DNA of 64,000 bases from Macrothele yani (taxonomy: Eukaryota > Arthropoda > Arachnida > Araneae > Macrothelidae). Under the pieces are notes generated by a model. The model had not been told where the DNA came from. It worked only from the letters and a program-made list of their open reading frames with translations, and did not search any database. Both the position numbers and the translations under genes were made by a program. The stretch is from the NCBI GenBank assembly GCA_039090855.1, contig CM077011.1, forward strand, positions 18,229,001 to 18,293,000, read 5' to 3'. How positions within the stretch are numbered: position 1 is the first letter of the stretch; every line of letters starts with the position of its first letter. Of the stretch, positions 45,108 through 56,568 are shown piece by piece.

Positions 45108-45289
45108 CAAAATAGTCGGGCAGAGGTCAGAACTCATCGATCGGCGTATTGAAGACATTCCTGAGCCACAGCTACCAGAAAACATTCGACAAGCTGTAGA
45201 GGAGAATATTGACTTCACCTTCACGAGTCGAATGACGAACTGAAGGTTGACGGTGGGCCTTTAGAGTCGTTTCGGTGCGTCTCGGCTCC

Positions 45290-45660
45290 CGCTAACTGCT
45301 GGCTGGGTACATCCAATTTTGGCTGGAGTGGTGTCGTACCGGAGGTACGCGAGATAGGAATGGCACCATGCCGTGTTCAGCGATGTTTACCAATTGTGGC
45401 ACCTTGCAGGCGATCGTCAAGTTCTCGTCTGGCGACGACGTGGCCACAGGAAGGTTCAGTTGTTGTCCTAGCCAACCAAGCATCCTTGTAAGGGGTGAAT
45501 TAGTTACTCTAACAGGTCATCTCTGATACACATAACGGGCCCTGTGACAGCCTAGTAGTACGTGGATGACAATTTACAGCTCCGAATCACCTGGATTCGT
45601 TTTAGTAGCAGTGTTTTTTCAGTTTGAGTCATATACTATACGCCGTTGTACAGCAAAATA
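45290..45660 (+). pseudogene. Tc1-like transposase catalytic-core relic
   Basis: It reads EWHHAVFSDVYQLWHLAGDR then QVLVWRRRG. This matches the first catalytic block (FSDESRF...W.R.G), with Asp kept but the following Glu lost. Later YVDDNLQL resembles the second block region. Confidence 0.6.
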
Positions 45661-45919
45661 AAGCTTGACCACAGACACCACAAAAGATCGTGAACGTTCT
45701 TGGAATGGGTCCATTTATTGCTATTGCCAGGGAGATCTCCTTACCTCACTCATTAAACATGAACGGACTCTCATTGGACGACAATTGCAAGCCTCTCTTC
45801 GGCCGTTCCGAGACACCATTGAATTATGGGGCTAAACGTTACGTAGCCTCAGTTATCATATTGAAACAAATAATTAATACAGACATTTAACGTGGACTAG
45901 GAACATCAAACAAAGATCT

Positions 45920-46045
45920 TCGCTCTTTCCACGTTTATAAGTGAGTCACGGAAAAATTCTCATTGCCCGCCACCGGGAGTCGGACCCAGGGTCTTCCAGT
46001 TACGCGCCGGATATGCTTCCGCTACACCACAGCGGCCTCGAATTC
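45920..46045 (-). repeat. tRNA-derived SINE relic (fourth type)
   Basis: The minus strand has GTGGTGTAGCGGAAGCATAT (A-box region) and TGGGTCCGACTCCCGG (B-box region). The left flank, TCGCTCTTTCCACGTTT, also occurs in the foldback cluster near 14800 and 15390. Confidence 0.55.
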
Positions 46046-46049
46046 CTCT

Positions 46050-46660
46050 AGACTCACACACACTAACTGCCAAACCAATTTGGCAAGTTGCTTCTTGGAG
46101 CCCCGCGCAATGCTGGGGATTCACCAAAGATGGTAAACAGCAACTGAAGAAATAATTAGAAACGTTACACGGATATATCTTTCCGTGGCTCGCTGTTTAT
46201 GTTATTGAATTGAACAACACAGTGGTTAGAAATGGTGTGGCTGCTGTCGTACGATCCTGTTTTTTGTAGCGTGTCGTAATGCCTTGAAAACTAAATCATG
46301 TATTATCCATCTCACGTTACATGTCTCAAAGATTTCCGTTCGTTCTGCTCACTCTTTTTTTAATGTACAAATTTCAGTGTCAAGTAGCGTACAATGTTGT
46401 AATATATTGTAACGAATATTTTTAACACTTAAATAATACATCGCCGAGAAGATGATAAAAATAACTTTCTTTTTTTCTTTCGGATTTTCACCACGGCTCC
46501 AGAAAGGGACAAATCCAGCTCCATAATACAAGCACAACACACATGCCTGATTCGTGAATGAAAAATGTAGTAGGAACACCCAGAAAAACGATGTTGGGAA
46601 TAAATACACTCATGTCCAAAAATTAAGGATCACTTATATTTTCATACCATTCTTTTATTT
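46050..46660. other. Unassigned spacer
   Basis: No feature was recognised before the TR-A inverted pair. Confidence 0.35.
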
Positions 46661-46661
46661 A

Positions 46662-47965
46662 CGCTTTCCAACCGTAGGTTGAAGAAGCGTATATGCTCTA
46701 GCTTTGTCCGTCCGTCTGCACGATAACTCACGTGAAAATGGTTCGATTTCGACGAAACTTTAGTATGTGGTAGGGGACCACCTGTTAACGGACCCTATTG
46801 AAAATGGGCGAAACAGGGTCAAAGTTCAGGACATAGAAGCTGGATCCATTCTATTGTCTTTATGCGTCATAACTTGCGTAAAAATGGTTCGATTTCTAGG
46901 ATATTTTAGTATGTGGTTGGGAACTACCTGGGCACGAGCCCTATTGAAAATGGGCGGAATGGGGTCAAAGGTCAGGACATAAAAGCGGGATCCATGCCAT
47001 TGCCTTTATGCGTCATAACATGCGTAAATATGGTTCGATTTCGATGAAATTTTAGTATGTGGTAGGGAACCACCTGGTGACAGTCCCTGTTAAAAATTGG
47101 TGAAATTGGGTCAAAAGTCAGGACATAGGAGCTGGATCCATTGCATTACCTTTATGCGTCATAACTTGCGTAAAAATGGTTCGATTTCGATGAAATTCTA
47201 GTATGTGAATAGGGAACCACAAACCCTATTGAAAATGGGCGGAATGAGGTCAAAGGTCAGGACATGAAAGTGGGATCCATTCCATTGCCTTTATGCGTCA
47301 TAACATGCGTAAATATGGTTCGATTTCGATGAAATTTTAGTATGTTGTAGGAAACCACCTGGGCACGAATCCTCTTGAAAATGGGCGAAATGGGGTCAAA
47401 GGTCAGGCAGGGCAAAAGAGTGGGATTTATTTCATTGCCCTTATGCGTCATAACTTTCGTAAAAATGGTTCGATTTCGATGAGATTTTAGTATGTCGTAA
47501 GGAACCACATGGGGACGAACCCTATCGAAAATGGTCGAAATGGGGTCGAATGTCAGGACATTGGAGTGGGATCCATTCCATTGCCTTTGTGCATCATAAC
47601 TTACCTAAAATGCTTGGATTGCGAGAAAACTTTGTCATGTTGTTCCGGACGTATAGTGAACCGGTTCTGTTGAATATCAACGAAATGAGGTCAAAGGTCA
47701 TTGCACAAAAGCAAGATTTATTCCACAGGCATTATTCTCATAACTTGCGTAAAACTACTTCTATTGCGACAAAACCTTAATATGTTATTCCTGAGGTATA
47801 CTGAACCGGTTCTGTTGAATATCATCAAAATGGGGTCAAAGGTCAGAACACAGGAGCAAGATTTATTCCACAGCCATTATCCACATAACTTGAGTAATAA
47901 TTTCTGGTATGTGGGAAAGCGTATCATAGTCAATGCATTGCATGAGTTTACTAACTTGTTGTTCC
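46662..47965 (+). repeat. TR-A tandem-repeat element, left arm
   Basis: It begins TTTACGCTTTCCAACCGTAG then GTTGAAGAAGCG and CTTTGTCCGTCCGTC. About eight monomers follow, of about 146 bp (GTTCGATTTC at 46741, 46887, 47033, 47179, 47318 and 47468). It ends GGAAAGCGTATCATAGTCAA near 47920 and a TTTACTAACTTG segment. Most monomers contain GGGGTCAAAGGTCAGGACAT or a variant. Confidence 0.88.
47247..47259 (+). promoter_or_regulatory. DR1 nuclear-receptor-type site in TR-A
   Basis: AGGTCAAAGGTCA is a perfect direct repeat of AGGTCA with one-base spacing, the DR1 consensus bound by HNF4/RXR(USP)-class receptors. Close matches recur in other monomers at 46962, 47393, 47833, 50382 (complement), 49697 (complement, perfect) and 56878. 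Function is inferred only. Confidence 0.5.
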
Positions 47966-48139
47966 AACAGAAAGTGGATGAAAATATTTTAATATGGAGT
48001 AAACAAAGGTGAAAAGGATATGCACACAAATAAATAAGCATTAATGTGTGCTTAGTAATAGAGGATATCGACGAAAGAACAAAACATACCATTTCCTGAA
48101 AATAACTCACAATAATAAATTTAACAGAAAAAATTAATA

Positions 48140-49080
48140 ATTTTTCTCGGATTATTTTAATAGGGTGGTCATACTTTTCATGACATTATAGGGAAGATCG
48201 GAAGGTAAGTTCCTCCATTCTGCTTTCAGCGCCTTCACCAGGTATTTTTGGCTGTCAGGTGAGGGATCGCGTTCAGTAGTGCGCATCCTCAGAGCGTCTC
48301 AAGCATTTTCGATTGCATTCAGGTCAGTATAGCACGCAGGTCACTCCATTCGGTCGATCATTTAGCTCTTCAACAATTCATCAATATCTGATGATCGCTG
48401 ATGTCGGGCGTTATCGTTCACAAACACCAAATAATTTCCCACAGCACCACCAAACCTCCTTACATGTTCTAAAATGACCTGCTCATAATAACGCTGGGCA
48501 TTTATTGACGCTTTCTCTAAGAGCAGGAGCTATGTACGTCCATTGATCATAATGACAGACTAGACCATCATTCCATAACCCATGTAATGTTCAATTTTTA
48601 AATTTCTTGCTGAATAGGAGGTGCGCGATTCTCGCCGGATGTATTGCCGCCTAGAATAAAACGAAAAACAAAATCGGCTTTCGTTTGTGAAGAGTGCATT
48701 GGCCCATTGCTCTTCATTCCTTGCGGAGTGTTCACGACACTATCGATATCTAGTTATTTTACGTGCTGGGGTCAATGGAATACAGTTTGGGAGCTTACAA
48801 TCTGAAATTATTCAAACGCCTTGGCACGGTTTGACGCGATATTTTGGTAGCCGTGCTTGATTTCATATGTTTTGCTCATTTGCTAATAATTCTTCGGCGC
48901 GATCATTTAGCCCTTACAACAAGATAATGATTTTATAATTGAGTGGTTTTCTGTAGTCTGCACCACTACTGAACCTTGTAGTAGCTATTCCATATTCAGA
49001 AAATTGTTTACAGATTCGTGAAACTACTTTCGCTACGTGTCTCGTAGTCAGCCCTCTTGAAGTTTGCTGACCACAGGTGA
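48140..49080 (-). pseudogene. Tc1-like transposase relic between TR-A arms
   Basis: The minus strand gives ALFTNESRFCFSF (first block, Asp changed to Asn), then YYEQVILEHVRRFGGAVGNY, VNDNARHQRSSDIDELL (second Asp), PACYTDLNAIENAXDALRMR (Glu kept) and ALKAEWRNLPSDLPYNVMKS. Stops and shifts occur throughout. It fills most of the spacer of the inverted pair. Confidence 0.75.
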
Positions 49081-49132
49081 AATCGTCCAGAGGAGTTCAT
49101 TTAGATGCACTTTAATTCACCATATCAACAAA

Positions 49133-50848
49133 CAAGTTAGTAAAATCATGCAATGCATTGATTATGATACGCTTTCCAATATACTAGAAATCATTACTCA
49201 AGCTATTACTCAAGTTATGAGGAAAATGGCTGTGGAATAAATCTCACCCCTTGTGCCCTGACCTTTGATCCATTTGGATGATATTCAACAGAACTGGTTC
49301 AGTACACCTCCGAAATAACATGATAAAGTTTTGTCCCAATCGAAGCAATTTTACGGAAGTTATGATGCATAAACGCTATGGAATAGATCCCGCTCCTGTG
49401 TCCTAACCTTTCACCCCATTTCGCCCATTTTCAATAGGATTCGTCCCCAGGAAGGTCCCTACAACATACCAAAATTTCATCCAAATCGAAACATTTGTAC
49501 GTAAGTTATGATACATAATGGCGATGGAAGTGATTCCGCTCCTATGCCCTGACCTTTGACCCCCATTTCGCCAATTTTTAATAGGGTTTGTCCCCAGGTG
49601 GTCTCCTACCACATACTAAAATTTAATCGAAATCGAACCTTTTTTACGTTAGTTATGACGCATAAGAGCAGTGGAATGGATCCCGCTCTTATGTCCTGAC
49701 CTTTGACCTCATTTCGTTCACTTTCAATAGGGTTTCTTCCCAGGTGTTTTCCTACCACATACTAAAAGTTCATCGAAATCGAACGATTTTTACGCAAGTT
49801 ATCGTGCGGACGATCATACGCACACAACGCGTGACGTAATGAGGCAGATGGGAATCGCGGCCATCTGCTAGCAAAAGTGTGACGTCATACAACTTTAATA
49901 GGATCCGCACATTTGTTTGACTGCTGACGTCATGAAAATACAGGTCGCGCCATCTTTTTTGTGGACAATTATGGCGTTCACAAGGATGAAAATTTGAACA
50001 TCGAATAAAATAGCTTCATTTTATAACTTGGAGTACTTTATATTTTCTAAAACATAACAATAATTATGCAATCCAACATTTGTTTGTCTACTGACGTCAT
50101 CAAAGTACAGATCGCGCCATACCTTTTCCGGTTTCAACCCGCCAAAGGAAAAGTTATTGATTTTTAATGTAATTATGGTTATATTTTAGAAAATATTAAG
50201 TATTCCAAGTTGTAATAAAGTTATTTTAATCGATGTTCAATTTTTATCCTTGGGAACACATTAATTGTGAAGGAAATGTGTACAAAAGTATTTCCATTGG
50301 AAGTATTGTAAGCTAAATTACTTGACGTCCACCTTAATAATATGGGATAAGAGCGATGGAATGGATCGCATTCCTATGTCCTGACCTTTGACCCCATTTC
50401 GTCCACATTCAATAGGGTTCGTCCCCAGGTGGTCCCCTACCACATACTAAAATTTCATCGAAATCGAACCATTTTTACGCACGTTATGACGCATAAGGGC
50501 AAAGGAATGATCCAGCTTTACGTCGTGACCTTTGACCCCATCTGTCCCATTTTCAATAGGGTTCATCCCAGGTAGTCCCCTACCAGATAGTAAACTTTCA
50601 TTGAAATTGAGCCATATTTACGCACGTTATGATGCATAAGGGCAATGGAAGGATCCCGCTCCTACGTCGTGACCTTTGATTCCATTTGTCCCATTTTCAA
50701 TAGGGTTCGTCCCATGGTGGTCCCCTACCACATACTAAAATTTCATCGAAATCGAACCGTTTTTACGCCAGTTATCGTGCGGACGGACGGACGGACAAAG
50801 CTGGAGCATAAACGCTTCTTCAACCTACGGTTGGAAAGCGTAAAAAAC
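49133..50848 (-). repeat. TR-A tandem-repeat element, right arm (inverted)
   Basis: It starts CAAGTTAGTAAAATCATGCA then TGATTATGATACGCTTTCC, continues with inverted monomers (TGACCTTTGACCCCATTTCG type), and ends GTGCGGACGGACGGACGGAC, ACAAAGCTGG, CTTCAACCTACGGTTGGAAA. It mirrors the left arm at 46662-47965. It is interrupted at about 49813-50338. Confidence 0.88.
49813..50338. repeat. Palindromic insertion in TR-A with TGACGTCA sites
   Basis: TR-A similarity stops at GTGCGGACG (about 49812) and resumes at about 50339. Inside, 49978-50068 and 50172-50262 are inverted copies (TTTTCTAAAACATAACAATA against its near-complement). ACATTTGTTTG...GACGTCAT blocks are direct copies at about 49919 and 50079. 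TGACGTCA occurs at 49880-49887, 49925-49932 and 50092-50099. Confidence 0.65.
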
Positions 50849-51059
50849 GCAGATCTAAACTTTAACACCCACTCACGCTTCAGCTTTTATCGCCGATCGG
50901 CAATACACAGCTGTCACGTGATTCCTGACACTTTGCTTATGACCAAATACTCTCACATAGCTTTCTCTTACGTGTTCCGATGATGTCCAAATGTTTTTAC
51001 CGCTAACCATTGACTTGCAAATCCGAAACTTGGCCTTTTGTCGTTGATCCAAACATTTT

Positions 51060-52060
51060 GGACACGAGTGTGGTTGAGGAGAAGAACCCAAGTGGAAACT
51101 CAATATTAACTGAGGTTCAAGGGCATAGGGGAGGAAGTAAACCAAAGAAAAAAGAATAAGAATTAAGTAGTGGAGGAAGCGAAGGATAAATCTCAATTGA
51201 AAAAACAACGGAAATTTAGATTTCTGGAAATAGGGTGAGATGGCCAATAAAAAGGTGGTGGGCATATATATATATATAGTGAAGGAAGAAAACCCAATGG
51301 TATGAAGTTTTCCGGAAATAAGGTAGGCTAAGAAAAATGTATGTATAATTAGTGATGGAAGGCAGGAAGGAAACCCAAAAGGGTAGAGCAGTGTAATGAT
51401 GGTTCCAGGAAATAGGAAGACCAAGAAAACGGTGGTTCTTATAAATAGTAGACGAAGCATATATACTTAACTGGAAAAGCATTGGATGTTCCAGGAAAAA
51501 TAAGACGAAGAATACTAAGACCACTAAGTGGATACAAATAATAGAGGAAGAAAACCCAACCGGAAAAGCAATTGATATGCAGGGTCTAGGAAACAGTTAA
51601 AAAGAAGAACAAATATAATAATGGTGGAAATAAATAGAGAAAAAACAAAACAAGGAAACCAAATTCCATTATTAATGGAGGAGCCAATTGGGGAACAGCA
51701 AAAACAAGAAAAAAAGTGGAAATAAATAATTCAGGAAGAAAACATAATTGTAAAGAAATGAAGGTGAGCGAAAATTAGGGTGTAGAAAGACCAAGAAAGA
51801 TATACTAGATATAAATTGCGGAGGAAAAGAACCAATTAAAAATGAGATCGCACGTACTAGCTGTGTAGGAAGACCATGATAAATATGGTGGGTATAAATT
51901 GTGAAAGAATTGAGAAGGAAAATCCAATTCGATAATAAATGGATGTTCCAGAAAATAGTAGGACCAAGAAAAATATGGAAATCAATACTGCAGCATGAAA
52001 ATCTAATTTGAAAAGAAGTGGAAGTGCTGGGAAATAGAGCATTATCAGTCAAAGAGGAGA
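51060..52060. repeat. Purine-rich tandem array, about 90-bp unit
   Basis: Imperfect units built around GGAGGAAGAAAACCCAA, TGTTCCAGGAAATAGG and ACCAAGAAAAATATGG recur, with GGAAATAG-like marks at about 51224, 51312, 51405, 51493 and 51587. The complement is strongly pyrimidine-rich. The long hydrophobic minus-strand frames here are a by-product of this composition. Confidence 0.8.
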
Positions 52061-52186
52061 GAAAAAATGAAAGGGGATAACGCAGTGAAAAAATGTTAAA
52101 ACGCCGTGATCAAGAACTACGTGATACTAAAACTGCCGAAAACAAAAGGAAAAATTGAACCAGGCATTTTAACTGATTATTCAACA

Positions 52187-52215
52187 CTAGCTGTGCCCAC
52201 GGCTTCGCTCACGTG
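52187..52215 (-). repeat. Helitron-like 3' terminus
   Basis: The minus strand reads GCGAAGCCGTGGGCACAG then CTAGT, with a short CACG/CGTG hairpin just before. CTRR ends after a hairpin are the Helitron 3' signature, and this form (GAAGCCG.GGGCACAGCTAG) is common in insects. Confidence 0.6.
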
Positions 52216-52474
52216 TAACATTCACTGAAAAACTGGCCTATAATCCAATCCATCCATAAGAACGGTAGTTGAATTTCATAGCAAACGATGAAGGAAATTG
52301 GTCGAAAGGTTAAATGGTCCGCAGTTAGCCTTTCACGTGAAATGAATTTACGATTTTTACATAAATTTAGGTGCACAATTTTTATTATATTTTTTGAAAA
52401 TAATTCATAATGCCCCTGCATATACAACATTCTTAGTCTTGTTTCCAGTAGTTATAAAAATTAATTGGTTGTCT

Positions 52475-53035
52475 CAAGTGCCGGCTCTCCATAAGACGAC
52501 GTATAAATGTCCGTGTAAGAAACATTCTTGCCGCAAATAAAATCCCACATGTTTGTTAGTGTGGCCCTGTGATTTATTAATAGCTCTAGCGAAGGGCAGT
52601 TTTCATAGGAAACTGTAATCTTTTGAACGTGAAAGGAAAGTCCGTCGGAATCATCGGGCACCAGGGTATATGTGCCATTTGTCCATCTGCTGGCCCAGTT
52701 AAAATAATGGCTTCAATAATATTATTACGCAGCACTTTGACCTGTTATCTTGTACCATTGCACAGGTTTGGATGATTCAGGTTCCGTAATAACATCATAG
52801 GAATGCAAACTTTCAATTAGACAGTGCGGTGAAAGTCCTGAGGGATTTAAAGAACTTAATAATTCATGTAGATACTGCACTGTGTCTTTCAAGTGAACGA
52901 CAGAATCGATCGATGTGTAAATTCTGTATTCTCCGGGCAGTTGTTGCCAAATAACATCGTTCATTTCATCAACAGATGCATTCCTTGGAGACACGATACC
53001 TAGTTCGCACATCCAGCTGTGACTTCTCACAGGCA
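52475..53035 (-). pseudogene. Helitron Pif1-like helicase, C-terminal relic
   Basis: The minus strand reads GIVSPRNASVDEMNDVIWQQ then LPGEYRIYTSIDSVVH, NPSGLSPHCLIE, LCNGTR, stop, NIIEAIILTGPADGQMAHIP, FTFKRLQFPMKTAL, AINKSQGHTNKHVGFYLRQE-like and CFLHGHLYV. This follows the order of the Helitron helicase C-terminus (APKN.DV.ELN, LLPGE, PSGLPPH, LCNGTR, AMTINKSQGQT, HGQLYVA.SR). Stops and shifts occur throughout. The Rep nuclease domain is not present. Confidence 0.8.
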
Positions 53036-53274
53036 AATTTTCTACGAAACAATAAAAACTAAACTAAATAGCCTATGTCCACGAGAAAGAAGTAAGGTTC
53101 CGAACGGTGAAAGAATTATCCAAATTTTTTCAGTGGTTTTCGAGTTAGTAAAAAAATCTGTATATTATCGTAAACTACTTTCTTTCATGTTCAGTGGGAT
53201 CAGGTTGTATGTAAACAAAGCGTAACGATACACGGATAATTGGGAACTACTTGAAAGCGATCTGATTTGGTAGT

Positions 53275-54935
53275 ACAGCCAAAGATAATAATGAAAATAC
53301 ATTAAAGAACTTACACGGTCTTTGCACGATATGTTTAATTTAAAAAACGACGGATACTTACAAGATTAAAAACCCATTAGTACTTTCGGGTCGACAATCG
53401 ACCCGTCTTCAGATGGAGGTGAACCGCTGCAAACAAACACAGTATTTGTCATTTTCTTGTAGGACTTCCGTCCACAGTGAGTAGAGTTTAGGTCCCAGCC
53501 ACCTACAGCGAGATCGCCTTTTGGGCAGAACACAGAAACGGAAGGAACGAGAGCAAGTCTAGCGACTTTGACAGAACAGTTTGTAGTGAGATTAGAGTAC
53601 AGTAGATGGCGCCACCGTACAGGTACGATGTTGCACACAGAGGGGTGAGAGAATTTCATGGCATAGGAAAGCATACCCATTTAACCAGTGGGTCCACCCC
53701 GGGGGCCGTCACTTAACGTGCTCGTCCGATGCACGGCGGATATTCAGCGATTGTTAGTAAATCACACCATCTCTGAAAGATCAGCCCAGGTTCGAACCTG
53801 AGGACCTTGCATCGATAGTCTGACTCGCTAACCACTAAGCCATCCGCGGCTCAGAGAACCGCTGCTACACATATGCTCCCATATATATGTCCGAGTATGA
53901 TCACGTACAAGGTATGGAATAGCGTCGCAAGGGTGTCACCCTGTTGCCATCATTTCATTGCTAAATCACGAATCACATGAGATTCATATGGAAATATGAT
54001 AAACAGGTGCAAAATATATATATTTGTTATAATATACATATTTAACACGAGATGTTATGTAAGTTCATGGCTATAATGCGTCTCTTTCAAATTCTGTGTA
54101 ATTCAATTGTGGAATTATCGTTACAGCCTCCGTCCCCGAAGGCCTCGTAGTGCAAACTTTCAGTTATATGCATCGAGTATACAGAGGCGGGTGTATGTAG
54201 TAACTTAATGTTTTTCCAATCCAGTTGGACAGTTCCTTGTGCTACATATCTGGCGAGCGCTGGGTTACTATGATTAACGCGAATGTCATATTTATGTTCA
54301 TGCATTCGAGTTTCAAGGCTACGTTTTGTAGAACCTTGAAACTCGAATGCATGAACATAAATATGACATTCGCGTTAATCATAGTAACCCAGCTCTCGCC
54401 AGATATGTGGCACAAGGAACTGTCCAACCGGATTGGAAAAACATTAAGTTACTACATACACCCGCCTCTGTATACTCGTTGCATATAACTGAAAGTTTAT
54501 ACTACGAGGCCTTCGGGGACGGAATCTGCAACGATAATTCCACAATTGAATTACACAGAATTTGGAAGAGACTCATTATAGCCATGAACTTACATACAAT
54601 TTCGTATTAAATATGTATATTATAACAAATATATATATATTGCACCTGTTTATCATATTTCCACATGGACCTCATCTGATTCGTGATTTAGCAATGAAAT
54701 GATGGCAACAGAGTGACACCCTTGCGACGCTATTCCATACCTTGTACGTCATCATACTCGGACATATATATGGGAGCACATGTGCAGCAGCGGCTCTCCT
54801 CCATCTGAAGACGGGTCGATTGTCGAACCGAAAGTACTAATGGGTTTTTAATCTTGTAAATATCTGTCGTTTTTTAAATTAAGCATATCGTACAAAGACG
54901 GTGTAAGTTCTTTAATGTATTGTATATGCACGACA
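53275..54935. repeat. Giant interrupted palindrome
   Basis: The centre is near 54325 (complementary GAGTTTCAAGG and CCTTGAAACTC). The inner arms, about 53866-54316 and 54333-54790, are about 95% alike by eye. The outer arms, about 53275-53420 and 54795-54935, are also inverted (ACTTTCGGGTCGACAATCGA against TCGATTGTCGAACCGAAAGT). The only gap is a SINE in the left arm. No coding motif is seen inside. Confidence 0.88.
53430..53855 (-). repeat. SINE-B, full length with 9-bp TSD
   Basis: The minus-strand head GCCGCGGATGGCTTAGTGG (A box) and CAGGTTCGAACCTGGG (B box) is followed by a body of about 350 bp ending AATACTGTGTTTGTTTG. The exact repeat GAACCGCTG flanks it at 53421-53429 and 53856-53864. 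Confidence 0.85.
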
Positions 54936-54959
54936 TCTTCATTAAGACTAATAATGAAA

Positions 54960-55105
54960 TCTAAACCAAATATCTATGTCCAATGGAAAGAAATAAACTT
55001 CCCAACGGGGAAAGAATTATCCAAATCGGTTCAGTAGTTTTCGAGATTACATCAAACACACAAACAAATTCTCTCTCTTTTTATGTTAGTAGAGAATAGA
55101 TATTT
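54960..55105 (+). repeat. Repeat shared with 53050-53160
   Basis: GGGGAAAGAATTATCCAAAT then CGGTTCAGTAGTTTTCGAG matches 53107-53150 in direct orientation, on the other side of the palindrome. This type of CGGTTCAGTAGTTT tail is frequent in arthropod non-coding repeats; the family is not assigned. Confidence 0.5.
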
Positions 55106-55109
55106 GTAT

Positions 55110-56005
55110 ATCAGAATAAGATTTTTTTAAAGTATTTCTCAATATGATTCAAACTTTACTTCTAATTAATGTTAGGATACATTTCGGCTGCTATACAGTT
55201 AAGTGTAAGAATTTGGGTTAATTGCCATTGTTAAAAAGAATTTCTGTACTCCTCCATAGTACTCTGCAGCCGATGATGAAAAGATCGTCCGAAAGTTCAT
55301 TTTCCGAATTTTGAAATGTAGTATCAAGTTTGTTTTTTATTTTTTACTTGGATCTTCACTAATCAACTGAAATAGTTTTAATTATTTTACTTATTTTTCT
55401 CAAACATGGCTTTTCACTGCAGTCCTAGTTACTTATTAGAATTTATCCTTCGATAAGCTACTGGCGTGAATATATCGCATTCTATTGTATATTATGCATT
55501 AATACTGCAAACTACAGTGATAACCTTCTCTACCTCGCATACTTAAATATTTCCGAAAGGTTTTTCAATTCCGGTATCCGAATTCAGTTAGATTGTTAAA
55601 GCGAACAGAAAATAGTCAAAGTTCACAATGGGCGGTAAAATCAGCATACCGGAGATAAGAAAATGGCTGTATATTGATCTCTAATGCATTAAAGGACCTT
55701 TGGCATAGTTTCACTAGTTCACCCTTAATTTTATAATTACTCTGCTCACTGCGCAGAGTGTGCATAATTTCAGGTAACGCAGCAAACAAGTAATATATAT
55801 TGTATACAGTGCGAAAATTAAGTAATGAGACTGATTAAAAAAATGTCCCGGTAAAGCACACTGGTCGGGAAGGCATGTTTCTTTGATCAATCGTTTATCA
55901 GTTATGCGGTGGCAAAAGCGTTTGAGTGAACTGCGCAGGTAATTATTTACTCTGTCCATTACGTCATTCAGCGGAAGAACACTGTCACCGCTCTGTCACG
56001 TAGCA
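55110..56005. other. Unassigned region
   Basis: Nothing was recognised in about 0.9 kb. Confidence 0.35.
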
Positions 56006-56009
56006 GAAA

Positions 56010-56568
56010 GCTAATATCCGGTCCTGTTTGAAATTCGGTAAAACTGCATCTGAGACAGTTGAACGGTTACGTGATGTGTATAGAGCTAATTGCCTTCTCG
56101 TGCACAAATATTCAGACTGTATGCAAGTTTCAAGGAGGGACAGAAAGATTGAGAAAATGACGAAATGCCCGGACGCTTGATTTCAGTGCGCACGTCTGAA
56201 CTCGTTGAGAAAGTTCGCAAAAGGATAAAATGTGATCGTTGTGTGACTGGAGTATGCTGGAACGTGAGCTCTGTGGCAATAAAAAGATGATTCGTCAAAT
56301 TTTAGTGCAAAAATTGGAGGAAGAGAGGTAGTGATAGTTTTGTTCCCCGTGCGACCACAAATATGCACCGGTGAAATGCGCAAGAAAAATCCTGGTGACT
56401 GCAGGAATTATGTTATATTTTTCCAAAGCATTGTGTGGCTTGTGACGAGACATGTTTTTGTTATGATCCTGAATCGAAGTGTCTCAGTGCTCAATAGAAG
56501 GAGTCACAGTCAACCAAAGGAAAGAACATCAGGTTGCAGAAGTCCAAAATCAAGACAATGCTTGTTTT
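56010..56568 (+). pseudogene. mariner transposase, 5' part (split by TR-A)
   Basis: It reads RSCLKFGKTASETVERLRDV (HTH region), RPGRLISVRTSELVEKVRKR, then CDETCFCYDPESK (first Asp block, GDETW.F.YDPE pattern) and MQKSKIKTMLVLF just before the TR-A insertion. Stops occur throughout. Confidence 0.75.

Noticed and set aside
50873..51460. 195-codon hydrophobic minus-strand frame (with neighbours at 51216 and 51672)
   Set aside because: It lies on the pyrimidine-rich strand of the 90-bp array; Phe/Leu/Ile/Ser repeats follow the DNA period. No conserved domain.
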